A stretch of DNA of 64,000 nucleotides from Cohnella panacarvi Gsoil 349. Its GTDB lineage: Bacteria; Bacillota; Bacilli; Paenibacillales; Paenibacillaceae. Where the stretch lies: contig NZ_KI911563.1 of assembly GCF_000515335.1 (NCBI RefSeq), positions 903,598 to 967,597 on the forward strand, read 5' to 3'. The position numbers and the translations under genes were made by a program. The notes beneath the pieces are model-generated. The model was not told the DNA's origin, made no database searches, and saw nothing but the letters and a program-made list of their open reading frames with translations. Shown here one piece after another: positions 58,513-64,000 of this stretch (position 1 is its first letter; the number at the start of each line of letters is the position of its first letter).

Positions 58513-58938
58513 CTAAGGTCGCAGCCATAGCCAATCGACGAGCGAGCCCGTCAGTTTGCCCAGCACGAGCGCAAGCAGCAGAGAGAACAAATAGGGCTTC
58601 AGTCTCAGCCGCTTGGCCAAGATCGGCAGCACGTTCAGCACTTCGGTCAGCGCCGCAGCGAACATGCCCACGAACAAGCCTTGGAAAATCGCGGGAACGA
58701 GCAACACCCCGTCCGGCAAAGCGAAGCTCCATCCGAACAGATCCGCCGAGCTCCAATAGACCGCCCCGGAGAGAATGCCGGATTCGAACCATGCGGACCG
58801 CCGGTAAGCCCGCGTAAGCTGGACAAGCCTCGGTATCAGATCGAGCACGATGAGCAAGGCGACGAATGCGCTGCCCACCGTAAATCCGCCGGCGAAGCTG
58901 ATCAGGACGAGCACGATACCGTGGAACCCGTCAATCAC
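58513..58938 (-). CDS. spoVAB: stage V sporulation protein AB
   Basis: A 141-aa membrane protein with four hydrophobic segments and the family pattern FAGGFTVGSAFVALLIVLDLIPRLVQLT. Length equals B. subtilis SpoVAB. GTG start with AGGGGA upstream; it overlaps spoVAA by 8 nt. Part of the SpoVA machinery for dipicolinic acid movement in spores. Confidence 0.9.
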   Translation of the reverse strand: MIDGFHGIVLVLISFAGGFTVGSAFVALLIVLDLIPRLVQLTRAYRRSAWFESGILSGAVYWSSADLFGWSFALPDGVLLVPAIFQGLFVGMFAAALTEVLNVLPILAKRLRLKPYLFSLLLALVLGKLTGSLVDWLWLRP

Positions 58939-59584
58939 GCCGATCCCCTGCCCGCATCTCGAGCCGCTCGTGTTTCTTGCGGTATTCCTCGGTAATCACG
59001 TAGTGGTTGACGTTCTCTTGGTACATGAACATCTCGACTTCGAGGGGGTTCGGCTCGTCGTTCAGCTTCCGGCGGAGCAGGCGATTGAAGAAGAGCAGCA
59101 TCCCCATCCCCACGCCGATCGAATAAGGAACTTGAAACAACCAAGGGTGTATGGCCGGCTTGCCGGTGATAAGCTCGGTAATGCGCTTCTGGACGGCCGG
59201 CATGTTGACGTCGGCATGGAAGTTCATCATCGCCATGCCCGATCCGAAGAACAGCAAAATCCAGGCGGTGACGAGCAGCCATCGGCGAGGCTTCACTTCG
59301 CCGGAAGCGACGATCTCGAGCAGCACGTGCGGCTCCCCGAACGTCTCGATCATAATGCCGGGCTCCGCCTCGCGAATCGCCTTGACGATCTGCAGCATAT
59401 CAATGACGAGCAAGTTGCCGTCTTGCTCGGTAATGCGATGAAGCGGAAGCCGCATCAGCCGATGTTCCAATCGAGGATCGACGACGATACGCGCGACGTC
59501 GCCGAGCGTAACGACGGCTCCGGGCTTCACGACCGCGCGCCTTCTCATGCGGACGTAGACGATGTCAGGTTCCAGTTGTTCCAT
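58931..59584 (-). CDS. spoVAA: stage V sporulation protein AA
   Basis: A 217-aa protein: a soluble N-terminal half (VYVRMRRRAVVKPGAVVTLGDVARI) and two membrane segments (WLLVTAWILLFFGSGMAMM; VPYSIGVGMGMLLFF). The order sigF-spoVAA-spoVAB matches B. subtilis. GGGGAGGGAG precedes the ATG. Confidence 0.92.
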   Translation of the reverse strand: MEQLEPDIVYVRMRRRAVVKPGAVVTLGDVARIVVDPRLEHRLMRLPLHRITEQDGNLLVIDMLQIVKAIREAEPGIMIETFGEPHVLLEIVASGEVKPRRWLLVTAWILLFFGSGMAMMNFHADVNMPAVQKRITELITGKPAIHPWLFQVPYSIGVGMGMLLFFNRLLRRKLNDEPNPLEVEMFMYQENVNHYVITEEYRKKHERLEMRAGDRRD

Positions 59585-59808
59585 CGGCTCCCTCCCCTTT
59601 TGGGGTAGTATGCCCAGGAATGCAAAAAAAGCCTTATGCGATGGCAGACCCCATTCAGCAATTGAATCTCTCTCCGGCCGCTGTTGTCTCCAACAATTTT
59701 CTGATTACCCTTTAAGGATAATTGTCGGATACAAAGGCGGACGTAAACTTCTCCGAGAGATTCATTGCTTTCTGGAGCATTCATCACACAGGGCTAATTT
59801 CAAAACCA
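59585..59808 (-). promoter_or_regulatory. sigF-spoVAA intergenic region with a forespore-type -10
   Basis: 224 bp without a convincing gene. CATACTA (59606-59612 on the minus strand) is a perfect sigma-F/G -10; the only GCATA (59635-59639) is 22 nt upstream rather than 17-18, so the match is imperfect. A CCCC-AAAA-GGGG hairpin (minus strand) and a GGC-T7 terminator-like spot also occur. A short open frame crosses the area but has no good start. Confidence 0.4.
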
Positions 59809-60567
59809 CTACTGGGCGATTTGGTTCTTGATCGACTGTAAAATCTTCTTCTCGAGACGGCTGACCTGGACTTGGGAGATGCCGAGCCTGCCGGCGACCT
59901 CGGATTGCGTCTGGTCGCGGAAGTAACGAAGATAGACGATGAGCCGTTCGCGTTCGCTGAGCCCTTGGATAGCCTCGGTCAGCGCGAGCTTGTCGAACCA
60001 TTTCTCCTGCGATTCGTCGGCGATCTGATCCATAAGCGTAATCGGATCGCCGTCGTTCTCGAATACGGTCTCGTGGATCGACGCGGGCGGCTTGTTCGCT
60101 TCTTGCGCGAAGACGATTTCCTCCGGCGTCACGCCGAGCTCCTCGGCGACTTCGCCGATCGTAGGCCCGCGTCCCAGCCGCTTGGAAAGCTCGTCCTTCG
60201 CCTTGCGGACGCGGTTCGCCATTTCCTTGAGCGAACGGCTGACCTTAAGCGTCCCGTCGTCCCGAAGAAAACGCTGGATCTCGCCGATGATCATCGGAAC
60301 CGCGTACGTGGAAAATTTGACGTCGTACGATAGATCGAATTTATCGACGGACTTGAGCAGTCCGATGCATCCGATTTGGAATAAATCGTCGCTGTCGTAT
60401 CCCCGGTTCGCGAACCGTTGGACGACCGACCATACCAATCTGATATTGCTGTTCACGAGCGTGTCGCGCGCGGTTACATCTCCGGATTGACTGAGCGCAA
60501 TCAAGCGCTTGACTTCGCTGTCATCCAAGTAAGCCGGCGGAGACGAACGCTTCCACTCCAGTTCCAT
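59809..60567 (-). CDS. sigF: RNA polymerase sigma factor SigF
   Basis: A 252-aa sigma-70 factor with regions 2 (DDLFQIGCIGLLKSVDKFD), 3 and 4 (ERLIVYLRYFRDQTQSEVAGRLGISQVQVSRLEKK). First forespore-specific sigma factor, held by SpoIIAB. ATG 60567; it lies 25 nt downstream of spoIIAB. Confidence 0.97.
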   Translation of the reverse strand: MELEWKRSSPPAYLDDSEVKRLIALSQSGDVTARDTLVNSNIRLVWSVVQRFANRGYDSDDLFQIGCIGLLKSVDKFDLSYDVKFSTYAVPMIIGEIQRFLRDDGTLKVSRSLKEMANRVRKAKDELSKRLGRGPTIGEVAEELGVTPEEIVFAQEANKPPASIHETVFENDGDPITLMDQIADESQEKWFDKLALTEAIQGLSERERLIVYLRYFRDQTQSEVAGRLGISQVQVSRLEKKILQSIKNQIAQ

Positions 60568-60592
60568 GCCTCCAACCCCTGCCGCACGGTTA

Positions 60593-61039
60593 TTAATTGA
60601 ACAACGCTTTTTTGGATTCGATCCGCTTTTTCATCCGGAGCTTCGTGCCCGCGCCTTGACTCGTCTCGACCTCGAACGCGTCCATGAAGTTCTCCATGAT
60701 CGTGAAACCCATTCCCGAACGCTCCAGCTCCGGCTTGGACGTGTACAAGGGCTGGCGTGCCAGCTCCACATCCTCGATGCCTCCGCCTTCGTCGGAAATC
60801 GTTAAACTTAGCGTATCGCCGTCTATGATCGCTTCAACGGTCACCGTGCCTTGCTCGCTGCCGTTATAGCCGTGGATGATCGCGTTCGTAACCGCCTCGG
60901 ATACGACCGTCTTGATCTCGTCGAGCTGCTCCATCGTCGGATCGAGCTGCGTTACGAACGCCGCGACCGTGATGCGGGCGAACGCTTCGTTCTCGGAACG
61001 GCTGGCGAAGGCGAGCTTCATATAGTTGTGTCCGCTCAT
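60593..61039 (-). CDS. spoIIAB: anti-sigma F factor, serine kinase
   Basis: A 148-aa GHKL ATPase: [18 protein letters not shown] (N box) near residue 42, DEGGGI and [14 protein letters not shown]. It binds SigF and phosphorylates SpoIIAA. The ATG overlaps the spoIIAA stop (ATGA). Confidence 0.97.
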   Translation of the reverse strand: MSGHNYMKLAFASRSENEAFARITVAAFVTQLDPTMEQLDEIKTVVSEAVTNAIIHGYNGSEQGTVTVEAIIDGDTLSLTISDEGGGIEDVELARQPLYTSKPELERSGMGFTIMENFMDAFEVETSQGAGTKLRMKKRIESKKALFN

Positions 61040-61389
61040 GAGACGACCTCCAGACTGGCGATCGCCGAACGTTCGGTTTCGTACACCGACAGTATTTTGA
61101 ACAACCCGGACAACTCGAACAAGCGCTTCACGCTCGTTTGGATGTCGCTGATGACCATTTTGCCGCCGCGGCTCTTCACCAGCTTGTATCGTCCAAGGAT
61201 AACGCCCAGACCGGAGCTGTCCATGAATTGCAAATCCTTCAGGCTCAATACGACGTGATCGCAGCGCCCCCGAAGGATGGCATCCTCCATCTTGAACCTG
61301 ACGACGTCCGCGGTATGGTGATCCAATTCTCCTCTAAGCCGAACGATCAATACGTTGCGGTGCTGCTCCAGCTCGACCTGTAAGCTCAT
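61036..61389 (-). CDS. spoIIAA: anti-anti-sigma F factor
   Basis: A 117-aa STAS protein with the phosphorylated serine in [14 protein letters not shown] near residue 58. Unphosphorylated SpoIIAA frees SigF from SpoIIAB. ATG 61389 with AAAGGGG 8 nt upstream; upstream frame extension has no support. A sigma-H promoter match lies at 61428-61457. Confidence 0.96.
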   Translation of the reverse strand: MSLQVELEQHRNVLIVRLRGELDHHTADVVRFKMEDAILRGRCDHVVLSLKDLQFMDSSGLGVILGRYKLVKSRGGKMVISDIQTSVKRLFELSGLFKILSVYETERSAIASLEVVS

Positions 61390-61427
61390 GCGCTTTTCCC
61401 CTTTCGCTGCATTAGCTGCATGGTCAC

Positions 61428-61457
61428 CAATTCTACGGCAGGCTCTCCCATTCCTGC
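61428..61457 (-). promoter_or_regulatory. sigma-H promoter of the spoIIA operon
   Basis: GCAGGAATG (61449-61457), 12 nt, GTAGAATTG (61428-61436), fitting the sigma-H boxes RNAGGAWWW and RNNGAATWW except for one base each. The B. subtilis spoIIA operon is sigma-H-dependent. Confidence 0.75.
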
Positions 61458-61528
61458 CCTCCGACAAAACTAGAAGCTACGCGCGATAACGCGACAATAT
61501 GCGCCAGCGCTAAAGGATCGGCGAACCG

Positions 61529-62728
61529 TCAATCCGCCATGAACAGCTTGCCCGTCGCCCGCTTGAACAGCATCCACCAGCCGGCGCGGTTTACGGTCAC
61601 AGGCGATTCCACCGGGAATTCTTTGATGACCTCGTTGTTGCGATACACGACCAGCTTGCCGACCGGGTCTCCCGCTTGGACTGGCGCTTGGACGCGATTC
61701 AGGACGAGTTCGTGGCGGATGCCTTTGCCGGCGTCGCCTTTGCGAAGCAGAATGCTGTACGAATGTTTGGCGACGAGCGGCACTTTCTTCGTTGCGCCTT
61801 TCTCGATCGTGAACTCGCCGATGGCGTCGCCTTTTTTGTAGATCGGCACGTTCGTGAATTGGGCGAATGCGTAATCGAACAGATGCGACACTTCCGCGTT
61901 GCGGGTTTTCGTGTTCGGCTCTCCCATCACGACGGCGATCAATCTTAAATTCTCTCTGCGGGCCGTAGCCGACAGGCAGAACTTCGCTTCGTTCGTGTAA
62001 CCGGTCTTGAGACCGTCCGCGCCGTGATAGAACCGTACCAGCTTGTTCGTGTTGACGAGCCAGAACGGTTTCTCGCTTGTCTTGCGCAAATGGTCTTGAT
62101 AGAGTCCCGTATACTTCGTAATCCCTTCGTACTTCAGCAGCTCCCGGGACATGATGGCGATATCGTGGGCGGAGGATACGTGGCCTGCGGCAGGGAGGCC
62201 GTTGCAATTCTCGAACCTCGTATTTTTCATCCCTAATTGCGCCGCTTTGTCGTTCATCATCGCCACGAATTGCTGCTCGCTGCCCGCGATCTTCTCGGCC
62301 AGCGCGACCGAAGCGTCGTTGCCGGAGGCAAGGGCGACGCCTTTGAGCATGTCGTCGACGGTCATCTCTTCGCCGGGTTCAAGGAAAATCTGCGATCCGC
62401 CCATGGATGCGGCGTATTCGCTCGTCTGCACTTTGTCGGTCAGCTTCAGGCGTCCTTCATCGATCGCTTCCATCACGAGCAGCATCGTCATAATCTTCGT
62501 AATGCTGGCCGGAGGCAGCTTGGCGTTGCTGTTCTTCTCGTAAACGACGGTGCCGCTGTCCGCATCCATCAGAATGGCGGATTTGGCGCTGGCGGCAAGA
62601 CCGGCGATCGGTACCGATGCCTGCCCTTTCCCCTCCTCCGCCCATGCCGCGGACGGCAATAAAAGCAGCGCGGCTAGCGCGATGACGAATCCTCGGTACC
62701 CTCTTACGCGAAATCGGCTTGCGTTCAA
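61529..62728 (-). CDS. dacF: D-alanyl-D-alanine carboxypeptidase DacF
   Basis: A 399-aa exported PBP-type carboxypeptidase: signal peptide VIALAALLLLPSAAWA, then SITK near residue 75, SGN near 135 and KTG near 240, and a C-terminal beta domain. It helps set cortex cross-linking from the forespore side. The TTG at 62728 is chosen because GAGAGGAG lies 8 nt upstream and the signal peptide follows directly; the ATG options upstream lack such a site. punA upstream and spoIIAA downstream match B. subtilis. Confidence 0.92.
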   Translation of the reverse strand: MNASRFRVRGYRGFVIALAALLLLPSAAWAEEGKGQASVPIAGLAASAKSAILMDADSGTVVYEKNSNAKLPPASITKIMTMLLVMEAIDEGRLKLTDKVQTSEYAASMGGSQIFLEPGEEMTVDDMLKGVALASGNDASVALAEKIAGSEQQFVAMMNDKAAQLGMKNTRFENCNGLPAAGHVSSAHDIAIMSRELLKYEGITKYTGLYQDHLRKTSEKPFWLVNTNKLVRFYHGADGLKTGYTNEAKFCLSATARRENLRLIAVVMGEPNTKTRNAEVSHLFDYAFAQFTNVPIYKKGDAIGEFTIEKGATKKVPLVAKHSYSILLRKGDAGKGIRHELVLNRVQAPVQAGDPVGKLVVYRNNEVIKEFPVESPVTVNRAGWWMLFKRATGKLFMAD

Positions 62729-62782
62729 TGATGGCTCTCCTCTCGGCCGGATCACGGCCATGTTGTCTGGACTTCTTCCCTT

Positions 62783-62812
62783 CAGTCTTTCCTTTCGGAA
62801 AGAAATATATTC
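62783..62812 (-). promoter_or_regulatory. candidate sigma-F promoter of dacF
   Basis: GAATA (62808-62812), 15 nt, GGAAAGACTG (62783-62792); the -10 fits GGNNANAHTR fully and the -35 differs from GYATA at one base. A perfect TCTTTCC-GAAA-GGAAAGA stem-loop overlaps it. Confidence 0.5.
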
Positions 62813-62836
62813 CATACGCAGTCTTCGCCGAAGCAG

Positions 62837-62868
62837 AAAAAAGCCGACCTCCTTGTTTGGAGATCGGC
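62837..62868 (-). terminator. terminator of the 61-aa zinc-ribbon gene
   Basis: A 10-bp stem GCCGATCTCC/GGAGGTCGGC with one wobble pair (62843-62852 with 62859-62868), followed on the minus strand by T6. Confidence 0.92.
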
Positions 62869-62876
62869 ATCGGCGG

Positions 62877-63062
62877 CTACACGACGGCGTCTATTTTCGT
62901 TTGCGGCGCGACCGAGCACCTTTTGCACACTTGAATCGTCTTCCTGCTTGCCGGCGTTCGCGGGTAGAGCAGCTTGATCCGGGTAGAACCGCATACCGGA
63001 CATGTTCCTCTCCCTCGCGCCGGCAAGTTGTACAACGAGCGTCCCCGCTTCGATTTAGCCAT
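62877..63062 (-). CDS. 61-aa putative zinc-ribbon protein
   Basis: A small basic protein: MAKSKRGRSLYNLPARGRG, then CPVC (residues 21-24) and CKRC (46-49), a four-cysteine zinc site as in small ribosomal or RNA-binding zinc ribbons. GGAGGG lies 9 nt before the ATG and a strong terminator follows. It lies between punA and dacF, where B. subtilis has no gene. Function unknown. Confidence 0.7.
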   Translation of the reverse strand: MAKSKRGRSLYNLPARGRGTCPVCGSTRIKLLYPRTPASRKTIQVCKRCSVAPQTKIDAVV

Positions 63063-63149
63063 GGCTATTGGCCCTCCTCATAGACGAATCATACGTTCTC
63101 TACTAGTAGATGCGGACAGCCTGGCGGAAATGTCTCGGAGTTGGAGCGG

Positions 63150-63217
63150 GATGGGGCAGCAGCGCGGCGGCATCGAGCTGCTGCCCATCCTGAGCGAAGG
63201 GGATATCGTTGTAAAGG
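63150..63217. repeat. stem-loop and second copy of the 31-bp dispersed repeat
   Basis: 63150-63162 pairs with 63178-63189 (13-bp stem with one bulge). The following 63187-63217 equals 35833-63863-type sequence at 35833-35863 in reverse complement, 31 of 31 bases. The 160-bp gap between punA terminator and the zinc-ribbon gene contains no other feature I can support. Confidence 0.8.
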
Positions 63218-63220
63218 CGC

Positions 63221-63256
63221 AAAAAAGCCCCACCGTCCGCTCAGGACGATGAGGCT
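63221..63256 (-). terminator. terminator of punA
   Basis: AGCCTCA/TGGGGCT outer stem (63226-63232 with 63250-63256) and an inner CGTCC/GGACG stem, then T6 on the minus strand. Confidence 0.88.
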
Positions 63257-63271
63257 AACTTACACCGCAGC

Positions 63272-64000
63272 TTACATCTTAGGCAGCACGTTCAGCACGA
63301 GGGACAGGAATTGTTCCTTCACGAGCTCCGTCGTCTCCATGACCTCCTGGTGGGACAGCGGTTGGTCGAGAATGCCGGCGGCCATATTGCTGATGCACGA
63401 TATGCCGAGCACTTCGATGCCGGAATGTCTGGCTACGATCACTTCCGAGACGGTCGACATGCCGACCGCGTCCGCGCCCAACGTGCGGAACATGCGGATT
63501 TCCGCCGGCGTCTCGTAGTTCGGCCCCAGCAGGCCTACGTATACGCCTTCCTGCACCGAGAAGCCGAGCTCCGCCGCCGTTTCCTTGGCAATGGCGCGCA
63601 GCCTGCGGCTGTATGCCTCGGACATGTCAGGGAAACGAGCGCCGAGCGCGTTATCGTTAGGTCCGATCAGCGGGTTGCGGCCCGTTAAATTCAAGTGGTC
63701 CGAGATCAGCATCAGGTTGCCCGGCTTATACGACATATTCACGCCGCCGGCCGCGTTCGTCGCTAGCAGCGTACGGACGCCGAGCGCCTTCATGACGCGC
63801 ACGGGGAATGCCGTACGCTCCGGCTCGTAGCCTTCGTACATATGGAACCGGCCGCGCATAAGCACGACGTTCCTTCCCTGCAGCCTGCCGATGACAAGCT
63901 CGCCAGCGTGGCCTTCGACCGTGGATACCGGAAAATGAGGGATGTCCGCATAGTGGATCGTCACCGCATCCTCCAGTTGTTCTCCCAGTACGCCCAGGCC
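63272..64000 (-). CDS. punA: purine nucleoside phosphorylase (5' end outside the window)
   Basis: At least 243 codons are seen; the N terminus lies beyond position 64000. Motifs: RGRFHMYEGYEPERTAFPVRVM, ATNAAGGVN, GPNYETPAEIRMFRTLGADAVGMSTV and CISNMAAGI. This is the trimeric PNP family that cleaves (deoxy)guanosine and inosine. Position upstream of dacF is as in B. subtilis (drm-punA-dacF). An in-frame GTG at 63964 is internal, because the family sequence GLGVLGEQLEDAV continues upstream of it. Confidence 0.95.
   Translation of the reverse strand, partial: GLGVLGEQLEDAVTIHYADIPHFPVSTVEGHAGELVIGRLQGRNVVLMRGRFHMYEGYEPERTAFPVRVMKALGVRTLLATNAAGGVNMSYKPGNLMLISDHLNLTGRNPLIGPNDNALGARFPDMSEAYSRRLRAIAKETAAELGFSVQEGVYVGLLGPNYETPAEIRMFRTLGADAVGMSTVSEVIVARHSGIEVLGISCISNMAAGILDQPLSHQEVMETTELVKEQFLSLVLNVLPKM

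Noticed and set aside
59545-59787. 80-codon frame between sigF and spoVAA
   Set aside because: It overlaps spoVAA, has no ribosome site and no coherent composition.

Overview
This 64 kb window is chromosomal core sequence from a GC-rich, endospore-forming Firmicute, most likely a member of Paenibacillaceae such as Paenibacillus or Cohnella. I judge this from the gene content (spoIVA, spoIIAA-spoIIAB-sigF, spoVAA/AB/AF, dacB-spmA-spmB, gerW, spoVIF, ypeB), from a gene order that follows the aroC-to-dacF part of the Bacillus subtilis map, and from the futalosine-type menaquinone genes. Almost every gene lies on the minus strand, so the operons read from high to low coordinates. The plus-strand genes (a 214-aa membrane protein at 7966, a secreted protein at 17318, a deacetylase lipoprotein at 30702, a membrane protein at 33022, serA, and an SPFH/ribbon-helix-helix pair) look like additions or independent units.

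Layout from left to right. 1-7.4 kb: the start of aroC, a 53-aa putative DNA-binding protein, cheR, ndk, then a respiratory quinone cluster hepT-mqnA-ubiX-mqnP-ubiE-hepS with overlapping genes. 7.4-9 kb: mtrB (TRAP), tRNA-Pro(GGG), hbs (HU). 9-12.9 kb: a three-gene sugar-type ABC transporter placed between hbs and spoIVA. 13-23 kb: spoIVA, yphF, two [2Fe-2S] ferredoxins flanking a nucleotidyltransferase-like gene, yphE, spoVIF, gpsA, plsY, der, yphB (YIEGIA) with its small partner, yphA. 23-31 kb: ribosomal protein S1, plsC, cmk, ypfB, ypfA (PilZ), ypeB, prsW, mecA. 31-37 kb: a deacetylase, a 51-bp minisatellite, a CPBP protease, serA with an attenuator-like leader, a repeat-rich 480-bp gap, and an SPFH gene followed by a small ribbon-helix-helix gene that seems to start at AUC. 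37-47.6 kb: MFS transporter, resE-resD-resC-resB-resA, rluB, spmB-spmA-dacB. 47.8-55.4 kb: gerW, DUF2953 gene, scpB-scpA, ribH-ribBA-ribE-ribD under an FMN riboswitch, ppiB. 55.4-64 kb: lysA, spoVAF-spoVAB-spoVAA, sigF-spoIIAB-spoIIAA, dacF, a zinc-ribbon protein, and the 3' part of a purine nucleoside phosphorylase.

The genes serve a few linked themes. Menaquinone synthesis and cytochrome c maturation (Res) support respiration. Sporulation genes cover the decision (sigF module), coat base (SpoIVA), cortex (DacB, SpmAB, DacF) and germination (YpeB, SpoVA, GerW). The rest is housekeeping (S1, Cmk, Der, PlsY, GpsA, ScpAB, riboflavin, lysine, serine). Sequence matches to sigma-E (spoIVA, dacB), sigma-K (spoVIF), sigma-H (spoIIAA) and sigma-F (dacF) promoters fit the expected sporulation programme.

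I see no prophage, insertion sequence, CRISPR array, restriction or defence system. The less ordinary signals are: an apparent AUC-start gene; a serA leader terminator; an FMN riboswitch whose terminator is about 310 nt away from the aptamer; a 51-bp tandem repeat with a stem-loop in every unit; a short motif that recurs 22-23 nt upstream of three start codons; and a 31-bp dispersed intergenic repeat.
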